A DNA stretch of 64,000 bases. Origin: Maniola hyperantus. Lineage: Eukaryota; Arthropoda; Insecta; Lepidoptera; Nymphalidae. The stretch lies in assembly GCF_902806685.2 (NCBI RefSeq), contig NC_048537.1, forward strand, positions 18,002,720 to 18,066,719, in the 5' to 3' direction. The notes below the pieces were generated by a model. It was not told the origin of the DNA and made no database searches. It saw nothing but the letters and a program-made list of their open reading frames with translations. Shown piece after piece: positions 31,163 through 42,143 of the stretch (positions are counted from its first letter, which is position 1; each line of letters starts with the position of its first letter). Made by a program: the position numbers and the translations under genes.

Positions 31163-31596
31163 TTTAGGGTTCCGTACCTCAAAAGAAAAAACGGAACCCT
31201 TAGGATCACTTTGTTGTCTGTCTGTCGGTCTGTCAAGAAACCTACAGGGTAGGTACTTCCCGTTGACCTAGAATCATGAAATTTGGTAGGTAGGTGGGTC
31301 TTATAGCTGGTATTAGGGGAAAAATCTGAAAACCGTGAATTTGTGGTTCCATTACACAAAAAAAATTAAACTGTGGTCATAAACTAATAATTAGTATTTT
31401 CAATTTTTGAAGTAAGATAACTATATCAAGTGGGGTATCATATGAAAGGGATTCACTTGTGCATTCTAAAACAGATTTTTATTTATTTTAATGCATCATA
31501 GTTTTTGAATTATCGTGCAAAATATCGAAAAAATACGGCTGTAGTAAGTACGGAACCCTCGTTGCGCAAGCCTGACTCGCACTTGGCCGGTTTTTT
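31163..31596 (+). repeat. GTTCCG repeat, full length
   Basis: Complete from TTTTAGGGTTCCGTACCTC to GCACTTGGCCGGTTTTTT. Head hairpin GGGTTCCGT..ACGGAACCC intact. Confidence 0.95.
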
Positions 31597-31714
31597 CAAA
31601 AATATGGCTGTGATGAATAACATTTGAGCATTCCGTAGCTGCCTTAGAGAACTACCTTTTACTAACTTACTAACGCCTTTTGATATCATACGATTCGCTA
31701 GGGTTGGTATCTCC

Positions 31715-31895
31715 ATGGAAAAAAGGAGCACTTCTATGATTACTTCGTTGTCTGTCTGTCTGCAAAACCAGTTAAGTTCCAGTTGGACTCGCACACGAAA
31801 GGGTTCTGTACCACCATACAAGAAAAACACAATTCCCTTTACGTGTGACATATTGCTACTTGTCTGTCATGATTCTAGGTCAACGGAAAGTACTA
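31715..31895. repeat. GTTCCG-related mosaic
   Basis: Contains a CTGTCTGTCTGTC tract, then 'GGACTCGCACACGAAAGGGT' and 'CTGTACCACCATACAAG' in the orientation of the 47.1-kb variant. It ends 'GATTCTAGGTCAACGGAAAG'. Confidence 0.5.
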
Positions 31896-31904
31896 ACTAG
31901 TAGA

Positions 31905-32103
31905 AACTAACTGACTGACTGACTGATCTATCAACGCACAGCTCAAACTACTGGACGGATCGGGCTGATATTCGGCTTCAGATAGGTATTATGACGAAGG
32001 CATCCGCTAAGAAAGGATTTTTCAAAAATTCAACCCCTAAGGTGGTAAAATAGTGGTTTGAATTTTTGTAGTCCACGCGGACGAAGTCGCGGAAATATGC
32101 TAG
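31905..32103 (+). mobile_element. HelA Helitron-like element, head degraded
   Basis: The start TAGAAACTAACTGACTGAC lacks the TATAAAAG motif. The 3' end is CACGCGGACGAAGTCGCGG..CTAG. Confidence 0.8.
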
Positions 32104-32271
32104 TTATTATAATATACAAAATTTATAATAGTTAGAACGGTAAATAGAAATTAGGTTTAATTTTGTATTAATAATAATCTCATTAGCAGTAAATTGATGT
32201 TCCGATTATAATAATTATTGGATCGTTCGAAATATTACAATCTGCATTATATTACTACTTATCTACACTAA

Positions 32272-33033
32272 TATTATAAAGAGGAAAACTTTGTTTGTTT
32301 GTTTGTTTGTTTGTTTGTTTGTTTGTTTGTTTGTTTGTACTGAATAGGCTCAAAAACTACTGGACCGATTTTAAAAATTCTTTCACCATTCGAAAGCTAC
32401 ATTATCCACGAGTAACATAGGCTATATTTTATTTTGGAAAAAAATAGGGTTCCGTAAGATATTTGGGTTTTTCGGATACAAGGTGTAAAAAATCAACCAG
32501 AAAAGTTACTTATTTTGCGTACGCTGCCTAAACTATAAAAGATAGAACCATAAAATGTTCTAATTAATTGTAGATCTTATAAATATCTACAAAAAAGTCC
32601 GCGACACACTATACCCATCTATGTCGAGTGAGGCACAGCAACCATTTTTTTATTTAAAAATCTTGAATTTTTTTTGGACTACATTTAAACGCGTTTATTT
32701 TACTCATGCTATTAATCCTTATCAAAATAAATGATTTCATCACTAAGAACAGTTTATGGAGATAATATTTGGTCTTTGAATGATTAAAATTGGACGTTTG
32801 GTTTTGAAGTTATGGCGAAATTAAAATATTACGATTTCTGCTGCACGGCCCGTTGTATTATATAAAGAGGTAATGTCGTTAAGTTTGTTTGTAGGGGGTA
32901 ATCTTTAGAACTACTGAACCGATTTTAAAAATTCTTTCACCAGTAGAAAGCTACATTATTCCTGAGTGACATAGGCTATACGGGATCTTTAAAAACCTAA
33001 ATCTACGCGGGCGAAGCCGCGGGGATCAGCTAG
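32272..33033 (+). mobile_element. Longer HelB-like Helitron with duplicated head
   Basis: Starts TCTACACTAATATTATAAAG and includes (TTTG)n. The block 'ACCGATTTTAAAAATTCTTT' and CACCATTCGAAAGCTACATT occurs near 32360. It recurs near 32920 after a second 'TATTATATAAAGAGGTAA' head at about 32858. Ends GCGGGCGAAGCCGCGGGGATCAGCTAG. About 760 bp. Confidence 0.7.
32290..32338 (+). repeat. (TTTG)n microsatellite
   Basis: About twelve perfect units inside the Helitron head, in place of the usual CTGT tract. Confidence 0.97.
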
Positions 33034-33228
33034 TCTACTTATATAAATATAATATCCTACTAGAATAACTAGCGGCTTTCTACGGCTTTGCTCAGCCAAA
33101 ATATTAATCTGTACTTTTTACTTTGTAGTGGTTTTGGAAGTCGGTTGTTTTAACTTTTTTTTATATCTATATATACATATATACAGATAGGTAGCTTTTG
33201 CTTGTCAATTGTTGAATATACAAGATAA

Positions 33229-33475
33229 TCTATATATATAAAAGGGAGAGGTGACTGACTGACTGACTGACTGACTGACTGACTGACTGACTGACTGATC
33301 TATCAACGCACAGCTCAAACTACTGGACGGATCGGGCTGAAATTTGGCATGCAGATAGCTATTATGACGTAGGCATCCGCTAAGAAAGGATTTTTGAAAA
33401 TTCAACTCCTAAGGGGGTGAAATAGGGTTTTGAAATTTTGTAGTCCACGCGGACGAAGTCGCGAGCATAAGCTAG
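33229..33475 (+). mobile_element. HelA Helitron-like element, very well preserved
   Basis: TCTATATATATAAAAGGGAG, eleven or more GACT units, an intact body, and GCGGACGAAGTCGCGAGCATAAGCTAG. A repeat-Z-type terminus ('TTTTGGAAGTCGGTT') lies upstream at about 33130. Confidence 0.95.
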
Positions 33476-33889
33476 TAATTGTATTAATATACTTAATGGT
33501 GACATTATAAAGTTAAAACTAAAGTTGCGAGGGTTTCAAACGCACCTTGGCTATGAGGGTTCCAAAATATAAGTATTATCATCTAAAAATGCAGGTGTGT
33601 GTCTGTGTCAGTCGTCAGTCCTGTGGCGTTAACTGCGCCCTCTCTCCGTGGTAAGTAACACCCTATTATGATCCCACTCGTGGGTAATGGCCCTTGCGGG
33701 AAAGGTTCAGCTCATTTGTGTCTGCCCAGAGAAATTGGCCGAGAGATATTTTTATGGTACGACGAGATAGAGCTAACATACGGGGCCGCGGACTGAGGAC
33801 CTTATACAGTTTTGTGACCTTTTTATCAAACTTAAATAATAAATAAATTATTTATCAACCAAAAAATGAATTTATCATTTATTAACTAC
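33476..33889. other. Unassigned sequence
   Basis: Nothing recognised. Confidence 0.4.
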
Positions 33890-34103
33890 TAGATGACGCC
33901 CGTGACTTCATTCATATAACTTTTTTTAAATCCCGTGGAAACTCTTTGATTCTTCGGGATAAAAAATAGCATATCTAACTCTCCAGATCTTGAACCCCTT
34001 GCAAAAAATCACGTCAATCCGTCGCTTTTTTAAGGCGTGATTGAAGGACAAACCAACTAACCAATAAAACAACAAACAAATACACTTACTATACAAGATA
34101 AAT
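33890..34103 (-). mobile_element. HelB Helitron-like element
   Basis: CTAGATGACGCCCGTGACTTC at the left, 'ATCCCGTGGAAACTCTTTGA' and 'GGCGTGATTGAAGGACAAAC'. The right end is degraded. Confidence 0.75.
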
Positions 34104-34737
34104 AGTCTACATTCAATCCGTGTACTTAGAAAAGCACACCTTCATAACTAAGTAATTAAAGTTAATAGATACCTATCTGCTTTACTAGTAATTTTCGAAA
34201 CTAAAAAAGGTAAATAAAAATATAAAAGAGCACTCCCTCGTGTTTGCGCAAACACCTATGAATAATGAATAACAACAAATCTTCATACAAAAGTCGCGAG
34301 GATCGCGCTATTTAATATTTATCGCACTATCACAAAGGGGAGTTACCATTTCCATAGTTCAGGGGTCAGCGACCGACGGAGCCGTTATTTTCTAATCCAA
34401 TGAAAGCATTAGAGCCTCATAACACCCCGGGGAGCCTCTTAGCGAACTTTGCGCTAACACGACTTCTATTATATCTCTTTAAATAACTAACTAATACATA
34501 TTATCCGAAATTTTCTATTTGATGCAAGGAGTTTATGTACTTTATATTACAGAAGTTTGAAAACTCATTCTTTGCTACCAAACTAAAGACTTTTGAAATC
34601 TGCACCAAAAACTTTTCGTAATTAAGTATACCTACCTTAACCAATAAAGTCAAGAATTTACTAAGTAACTCTATTTACTTATACCTAAAGTAACCTACCT
34701 ACTAAAGTCTGTCTACAAGTCTTGCTATATTTTTAAA
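34104..34737. other. Unassigned AT-rich sequence
   Basis: Nothing recognised. Confidence 0.4.
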
Positions 34738-35083
34738 CTAGCTGACCCGCCCCGGCTTCGCTCGGGTGGAGTTTCAAGGTGGCAATAGAGCTGGAGGTCG
34801 AATTTCCAAAAATCCTGGAACACGTATTTTTTCATTTGTGGCCGACAACCCAAATACCAATTTTTATGCAAGTAACTTAAAAAATGACGGACTTTCATAC
34901 AAACTTTCATCCCCTATTTACCCACTGAGGGGTAGAATTTCGAAAAATCCTTTCTTAGTGGATACTTACTCTGTACAAAGAACACTCCCTCAAAATTTCA
35001 TATCTCTAGCACCAGCGGTGTAGGCTGTGCATTGATATATAAGTCAGTCTGTCAGTTAGGACTTTAAATTTTATATATATAGA
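34738..35083 (-). mobile_element. HelC Helitron-like element, full length
   Basis: CTAGCTGACCCGCCCCGGCTT at the left (3' end) and 'TTCGAAAAATCCTTTCTTAG' inside. The minus-strand start is TCTATATATATAAAATTTAA. About 346 bp. Confidence 0.85.
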
Positions 35084-35332
35084 TTATTATGTACCACACA
35101 GTCCTATTATAAAGTCGCACGATGTTGCTCTAGCGTTAATGAAGTTTTAGAGCTTTAGAGCTTCTACGTAAATGGCTATTTACTGTAAAGTATAAATTAA
35201 GTATCCTTTTGTTAATATATAAACACCTTACCGACATGTTTACGCTTACTGATTACTGATTAGAGTTGCTGAATCAAAACGTTTTCATCTCGCTGAGCAG
35301 AAGGCCGCCAGCTGGGAGACAGTGCCGCAAGT

Positions 35333-35530
35333 ATTTATTTATTATTTATTTATTTATTTATTATTATACCATAATGTGCACTGTCCTTACAGGGTAGTCC
35401 TAATGCGACAGTGCACTCTAATCTATCTTATACCTATTAACAATTATACTTAAAATTAAAAAATGAATTATTTACAACGATGATAAAATTATTAATCTAC
35501 TACTTAACGGCTATCTTATGAATAACTAAT
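35333..35530 (-). mobile_element. LINE 3' UTR and tail
   Basis: On the minus strand 'GGACAGTGCACATTATGG' leads into a (AATA)n tail at 35333-35365. No ORF motif survives. Confidence 0.55.
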
Positions 35531-35624
35531 AATCCACATTGCTATCCTTGTGAGCTCAGTCAGAGAGCAACAAAAAATATCTATTCTTTCGGCTATTAAG
35601 TGTGCGGGTGCGGAGTGCGCGCGT

Positions 35625-35770
35625 CAGCGGCGCCTGCCTGAGCAAGTTGCCGCCCGTACGGCACGGCCAGCAGCGGCGCCTGCCTGAGCAAGTTGCCGCC
35701 CGTACGGCACGGCCAGCAGCGGCGCCTGCCTGAGCAAGTTGCCGCCCGTACGGCACGGCCAGCAGCGGCG
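35625..35770. repeat. 46-bp GC-rich minisatellite, 3.2 units
   Basis: Units start at 35625, 35671, 35717 and 35763 (partial). The unit includes 'GGCGCCTGCCTGAGCAAG' and 'CCGCCCGTACGGCACGG'. The copies look identical. As 46 is not a multiple of three, the minus-strand ORFs across it change frame from unit to unit. Confidence 0.95.
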
Positions 35771-37476
35771 GCCGGCGTCTCCGCTCCACGTACCTCTCCG
35801 GGGCACACAGACTTAACCTGCGCCAATATGTCTACATCGCAAACCTTCCCTCTCAATATCTTGAAGATATATGTAACGAGCGCAAGTATCTAAGGATTGC
35901 TACTTGCTATACACATAGTCGCCTCGGCACAGCGCAGATGAATGATCAACAAAAAGGCCGCTCGACCTGCCTGCACATACTCTTATCCGTCATAACACTC
36001 TTGGTAGAGCAGTGGTGGTCATCACGAATTGACGTCTTTGAGGGCAGGTGTTATGGATCTTACGAGATTCGCCAGTTTTTCCTGCTAGCCGGTAACCTAG
36101 TGCACTCAATGGAATCGCTCTCACGCCGGGAGACGTGTCCAAAGAATTTTAGTATGCTATTCTTTACTAGCGTCGAAAAAAATTGCACAACCGGGCTAGG
36201 AACCAGAGATGCATTAAACAATAAGACCAAAGCAGAGATGGGTGAAGATGTGTTCAATCAATCAATCATATTCTTAATAGATAACATGAAAAAAAAATCA
36301 CGTCATTTTGTAAAATAAAATTAGTCTTCTGAATCGTCTTCTCTCCGCTTCGCTTACGTTGATGCGGCCTTATAGAAAGAAAGAAAAGCGTTTATTTTTT
36401 AAAGCTGTGCCACAACTTACCAGTTAAACCTGCGGGTTAGGTTATCCCGGCGCCTCTAATACTTGAGCAGTAAAGTCAAAAGACCTCAAGCAGAAGAAAC
36501 CGTATGGAATTTGAATAAACCCGAGTGATTTGCCAGTCAAAACTACGAAACTAAATCCGAATAAAAGACTGGCATGAATGTAGACGTTACCTCGGGTCGG
36601 TTACCAAAAATTGGCAAATGGAATGTGCCGAGCATGTGTATAGCAACTGTAAAGTAGGTCAATAATCGCGACATTAGGGACAGGACCCGGACGTTGGAAT
36701 CGCCCGATATTTTGCTCTTAAACACCCCTTAATGCTAGCATTATGGTAACGACCACCGATATACAAAAACTTAGATACATACACGGCATTAAAAGTTGCC
36801 ACATTTTATTGCGTTTAGTTCTACCAATTGTAATAATAATAGTTATAATAGCTCATAGTTACTTTATACTACAAAACATCTTAATAAAGGTGGTGGCTCC
36901 AAAACAGAGCTTTTTCGTGTGGCAGCCATTACATTCCCACACTAGTGCGAACATAAAATGTTCGTGCTGCAAGATTTTGTACACCATGTATAACCGCAGT
37001 GTTACAATTGTGCAACAATATTTTTATCGCTCAAGGGTGGTAAAAGTCTGCTTTATGGTCTTATTAGCAGTAAAGTAAGTGCCATTTTACGAGAAAATGT
37101 ATTTAAAAAAGCAGTATGTGGAGTGTGCTTGCAGAATGCCAAGAATTTGAATATGATGATATATTATGATGATAAATAGTGGCTAATTTGACTTCACTCA
37201 TACTAATTTCGCTAGCGGACCTGATGATGCTGGCTTCTGACACCAGAAACTGCGATTAATAACTTACGCCATTTCCCGTACACACTTTTGAGAGTATGAT
37301 AATATTATAGTTTTGCAAGCTTCGTCGAACCAACGATAACTAGGATGCCCTACAGGACGTATTCCTGCAGTAACTACAAGATACACTCACAAGCACTATA
37401 TATTGCTTAACGCGCGGTTCAAGGGACGTTGCCTGTGATCTAAAAATATCGGCCAGTACAATTTATGTTACATTTT
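35771..37476. other. Long unassigned stretch
   Basis: A 126-codon plus ORF at 35938-36318 and a 111-codon plus ORF at 36743-37078 have no recognisable domain and lie in AT-rich sequence. They are reported only as open frames. Confidence 0.4.
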
Positions 37477-37942
37477 AGGGTTCCGTACCTTAAAAGGGAA
37501 AAGGAACCCTTATAGGATCACTTCGTTTACTGTCTGTCTGTCGTGTCTGTCAAGAAACCTACAGGGTACTTCCCGTTGACCTACAATCATGAAATTTGGG
37601 AGGTAGGTTTGGTAGGTAGGTAGGCAGGTCTCATAGCACACATAAGGCCAAAAATCCGAATACTTTGTGGTATTCGGATTTTTAGTTAAATCAAAAACAA
37701 ACATTTAAATATATTTTTGAACAAATAACTCGAGTTTTTACCTTTCAAAGTAAGATCTCTTTCAAAATAAGATACCAAATGGGGTATCATATTATGGACT
37801 TTATGTATATTCTAAAACAGATTTTCATTTATTTTTATGCTTAATAGTTTTTGATTTATCGTGCAAATGTCAAAAAATAATGAAAACGACTGAGTACGGA
37901 ACGCCTCGGTGCACGAGTCTGACTCGCACTTGACTGGTTTGT
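37477..37942 (+). repeat. GTTCCG repeat with internal hairpin
   Basis: Runs from TTAGGGTTCCGTACCTTAAAA to 'GACTCGCACTTGACTGG'. A perfect 14-bp inverted repeat (AAAAATCCGAATAC, six-base loop) at 37650-37683 replaces the usual AAAATCTGAAAACCG segment. Confidence 0.85.
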
Positions 37943-38162
37943 ATTTTTACACACGTCACTATACAAGGCCGGCTCAAAGCCTTTTGACATAGCACGGTTT
38001 TGTGGGGAATAGCTCGGTTTTATTTAATCAAACAAACCGTTACAAAACTATTCGTATAAGTACTCGTATATTTTTTCTAGTCGCTGCCAAACTGTAGTAA
38101 AAGTTTACTCTCTAAAAAATATGCTATACTTCTTTTCTTAAATACACTATTCTACCACTGTG

Positions 38163-38338
38163 CTATAGCTATTACTGCGAAAATGTGTTTGTTTGTTGGT
38201 TTGTCCTTCAATCACGTCGCAACGGAGCAATGGATCGACGTGTTGTTTTGGATCAGTGTAGTTAAAGACCTGGAGAGTTACATAGGCTACTTTTATCTCA
38301 GAAAACCAACGCGGACGAAGTCGCAGGCATTCGATTCG
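38163..38338 (+). mobile_element. HelB Helitron-like element
   Basis: 'ATTACTGCGAAAATGTG', 'TTGGTTTGTCCTTCAATCAC', 'TACATAGGCTACTTTTATC' and AACGCGGACGAAGTCGCAGGC. The terminal CTAG is lost where a MITE-1 arm follows. Confidence 0.75.
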
Positions 38339-38390
38339 AATCTCGAATTCTAGCAACGTTGGTGAGACGTAAAAATTTATACTAGGCGTA
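38334..38390. mobile_element. Solo MITE-1 right arm
   Basis: 'GAATCTCGAATTCTAG', 'CAACGTTGGTGAGACGTAAA' and TATACTAGGCGT match the right arm of the 14.6-kb copy. The rest of the element is absent. Confidence 0.65.
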
Positions 38391-38868
38391 CTGTTGTGCC
38401 CATATTTATTTTTATACAGTAAGATATGCTATTTAGTGGTTTCAATTTATTTTACATGAGCTCTTGAAGCTGTTTAAATTAGTTCAATCCCGTTGAAAGC
38501 AAAGCACAGCTTAAGCGATTTTTATACGAATATACAGCTAATAATATATTTTATCTTTGTTATGTATATCAATGTAAATATTCCATAATGTTCGTATTAT
38601 GGTAACAACCGATATTTCTATTGTTATTGCGGTTATTGTTTTTGGGTTGTTTGGGAATTTGATAGGGCTCAGTTGTGAAACTAGAGGTGATTACAACTTC
38701 ACGGTATTCAGCCCAATAATAATATTTTGAAGTCGAAAATAGATTGGGTTCGACTACTATGGTTTTTAATAAGAATGCCATCGGCATAGGAACTTTTTGA
38801 TTTTCTGGAATAAAAATATAATATGCCAAAATAATATGCCATATTTTGTACAATTATTTTATTATTGT
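38391..38868. other. Unassigned AT-rich sequence
   Basis: A 94-codon minus ORF (38569-38853) is unrecognised. Confidence 0.4.
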
Positions 38869-38869
38869 A

Positions 38870-38947
38870 TTGTTCTATGCCGATCTGACTTTCGTAAGCG
38901 CTTGTAATGAGTCTAAATTGAAATAAATACAAATACAAATACAAATA
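38870..38947 (+). mobile_element. LINE 3' tail
   Basis: 'GCTTGTAATGAGTCTAAATT' is followed by GAAATAAATACAAATACAAAT, with a polyadenylation signal running into (ACAAAT)n. Confidence 0.6.
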
Positions 38948-38951
38948 TAAA

Positions 38952-39085
38952 AGTAGCCTATGGGCTATAACACTCCCCAGACCTTAAACTATAGGTACCC
39001 ATGCAAAAAATCATAAAAAGTCGAAGATGTGATTGAAGGACAACCCAACAAACTAACACACTTTTGCATTTATAATAAGTCTAGT
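38952..39085 (-). mobile_element. HelB 5' part
   Basis: 'GTAGCCTATGGGCTATAACA', 'TGATTGAAGGACAACCCAAC' and 'CACACTTTTGCATTTATAAT'. The 3' half is missing. Confidence 0.7.
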
Positions 39086-39170
39086 GATTACATGGAAATT
39101 GCATTTAAACTTATAAAAATTCAACACTAGCAACAAATAATTTATATTTTACTAGTTTTATTAAAAAAAA

Positions 39171-39598
39171 CTAGCTGACCCGTGTTTTCAAAAACCTTTA
39201 AATCTGTACCCACGTATTTTTTCTATAACCGAAAACCCAAATATCAATTTTTATGACAGACTTTCGTACAAACTTTTATCCCCTTGAGAGTAGAATTTTT
39301 GAAAATCGTGAATCATACATTTTTTATTCTTAACCGAATGCCTAAATACCAATTTCCATCGATGATCGACGAATGACTTTAAAAATGTCAGACGTTCATA
39401 CAAACTATACCATCCATACCCTATTTACCCCCCTTAGGGGTGGAATTTTGAAAAATCCTTTCTTAGTAGATACAAACTTTTTACAAAGAACAGACGCTCC
39501 AAATTTCATGTCTCTAGGACCAACGGTTTAGGCTGTGCGTTGATTATAAGTCAGTCAGTCAGTCAGTCAGTCAGGACTCTGAATTTTATATATACAGA
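39171..39598 (-). mobile_element. HelC Helitron-like element
   Basis: CTAGCTGACCCGTGTTTTC at the left, with the CGGCTTCGCTCGGG part deleted. It ends with 'AGTCAGTCAGTCAGGACTC' and 'TTTTATATATACAGA'. The DNA transposon at 39602 starts three bases beyond its end. Confidence 0.8.
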
Positions 39599-39601
39599 TT
39601 T

Positions 39602-42143
39602 CTCGACTCTAGTATCATAAGGTCGGATGTGGATTTTTGCTACTTTTCAGGAGAGCCAAAACAAAAATGCTAGGGAAATCGGGTCATAATTTCTTAACTA
39701 CTAGAGATACAATTTCAGTTGTTTTTGTAATATTTAACACTTAACTGTACCTATCATTAACCATTACTAGAAATACTTTATCATTAATAAATAAAATATA
39801 AACTCACAATTTCTTCAAAATGGACGATATGCGACTTTATGCTGGTAATATTCGTAACTGTGCTAAAAAATTGTGTGCATAAGTTGTATACCGACTTTAT
39901 GGCTGCAATTTTTACTATTACAAATTTGAAATAAAAGTCGGATCTATTACTTAATATTTCATAATACGTCTTAACTGATTATACATAAGTAATATTCGGA
40001 CAAAAGATCACAGTAGTTATCTCACAAAAATCATTTAGGAGTTTTGTGAGATAGCAACAATGTACCTATCTGATTTTTCTGAAACTGATTAGTTAGATCT
40101 GAAACATAATAATTGCATTCGCCCGATAGTCTGACCATTGCATCCGTGTAAACCTTGTGACTTCTGAATGAATGAAAATAACATTTTCAAATTCACAAAG
40201 CCCATTAATTAAAAACAACGGCCAAAAATTGGAAAAAAAAACAAAGTAATTAGAAACCTACAGTGGGCCAAACATTTTTTGTGGAATTGCATACATGACG
40301 GTTACATCAATATAGAAATCTAAAACATGCCAACATAGCCTGATTTTCCTTATAATAATTAGGTACGTAAAGTAAGAATGGAGGTCAGCAGGTGCCTACT
40401 GCAAAAGTTGGTTATATTTTACAGTGGATAATGGTTTCTCATTATGTCGTATATTGGGCGAAAGCGGGGAAGAATTTTAAGTTTATATGTACCTATAACA
40501 TACTAATGAAATACAAAAAAGTCTTCTTTAAAGTAGTTTTTATAAAATAATAACACCCAGCATTATTGCGTTAGTTGTAGCCAGGTAATATATTCCGAAA
40601 TCTGAAAATACCCGCCGTTCTTATTTTTTTTTGATATAACAAACGGTCCTGATATATCACCTTTGTAAAGGGATGTGGTCTTTAAAAATATGTTGTAGTG
40701 CCAAATCAAACTTATCAAAAAGTTTTGTTTCTTTCGCATGTTCTTGTAAACTGTGACCAATCTCTTAGTTTAGTAATCTGCATTGTTTTTAGCTGTTCCC
40801 TTTTTTTCTATTTGTGCATGGATTACATCTTACTCCACGTAGGTACATGTTGCATTTTAGCATAAAGCTTGTGATTTATCACCTTTTAGTGTGGTAACCG
40901 TTATAATAATCATAAGTAAGCCATAACGATTTCATGCTCCGATTATGACCGACACAATTGTCAGACCACAAAGTCAATTCTTCAACAATTTCGAGAATAC
41001 TTTGTTTCTTCTCTAGAAGATTAATGAAATAAGACAAGATACTGTTTTATTCCTTCGGCTGCAGCTGATGTTTTTAGACCACATTAAAGTAGCAACACTG
41101 CTGGTAGCATCATGAATAGTTTTGAAGGTGCAGAAACTACGCAGGTATAAGGATTTACTGTTAGTCAAATCCGGCATTGCCACTTTTGTAATAAAAACTG
41201 TTTCGACTGTTCTTTTTAACAGATACTTATTTAAACTGTTTCTTTCGTGTTTTAGTTAAGTTTTTTTATTTTTTTACTTTCACTTTTATTAGTTGTTTAA
41301 TTAATAAATTAATTTATACTAAATTTATATTTAAATTAACATAATCTAAAGCTTCCTATAATTAGGTATGTTTCGTTATAATCACTATCATCACATATTG
41401 TAGGTGCCTTATAATTGTGATTCATTAAAAACACCATAAATGCACGGTTTTTTGCTTAGTGGGGTTTTATTATAATATATGTTTAGATTTCCATGGTGTG
41501 ATTTTCGTGGTCCTAAAAGATTTTCTAGTCTACATTTTCAAAATGTCTTCAGCTTTATTCTGGCTCTTTACTTTTTTCCCGCAGTTTAGTCCAAAATTTT
41601 GGTGAAATAGGATGGATCTCTTACCTATTAATCACATCAACTTTAATGTAGTCACAAACAAAAAGCTTTATTTCAACTTACTTCCATGAATTTTATTGCA
41701 AAATTATTTATATTACAAGGCAAAAAGTCTTAAATGATTCACAGTCCAAATATTAATACAAAAAATTCGAAGCATAACATCTGTTGTGATTTTACCTAAC
41801 AAAATTATTACATATTTTAGAAGCAGAAGTGCGTAACTGCAGTACCAGCTAGTATTACAAATAAACTTATTTCGTAGCATAATGGTCGAACTCAAAATAC
41901 ATCTATCATTTTTCTCCATTGCTTTGGTGCATACATACGCAAGTCAAAAAATATAATTATGGTTCTCCAAATTTTTAGAATGTGTTCAGATACGACATTA
42001 TGCATGTATTTATCTTTGCAACGAAAAGAGATAGAAATACTGGTGTCAGCTTGGCAGAAAGAGCCCGAAATGCTCATTACCTTTATGTAAAAAAGTGACT
42101 TTGGTCGGAAGTAGACATCCGACCTTATGATACTAGAGTCGAG
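39602..42143 (-). mobile_element. 2.54-kb DNA transposon with perfect ~29-30-bp TIRs
   Basis: The left end CTCGACTCTAGTATCATAAG and GTCGGATGT is exactly mirrored by the right end ACATCCGAC..GAGTCGAG at 42113-42142. ATTT stands on both sides and could be a 4-bp target duplication. The interior is AT-rich with a decayed minus-strand ORF. The superfamily is not recognised from TIR or target site. Confidence 0.8.
40560..42080 (-). pseudogene. Decayed transposon ORF with an LWSDNC motif
   Basis: At 40879-41043 the minus strand is open and reads LEKKQSILEIVEEL, then TLWSDNCVGHNRS. This resembles the (Y/W)xDNCxGQNKN motif of repeat-encoded insect proteins often labelled DUF7869. A downstream fragment (40563-40760) ends ISEYITWLQLTQ, stop. 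An upstream fragment (41892-42077) reads SISFRCKDKYMHNVVSEHI and LKIWRT. Stops and frame breaks separate the pieces. The family link is from memory of the motif, not from a search. Confidence 0.5.

Noticed and set aside
35938..36318. 126-codon ORF as a host gene
   Set aside because: No domain, signal peptide or splice context recognised. Left as an open frame only.
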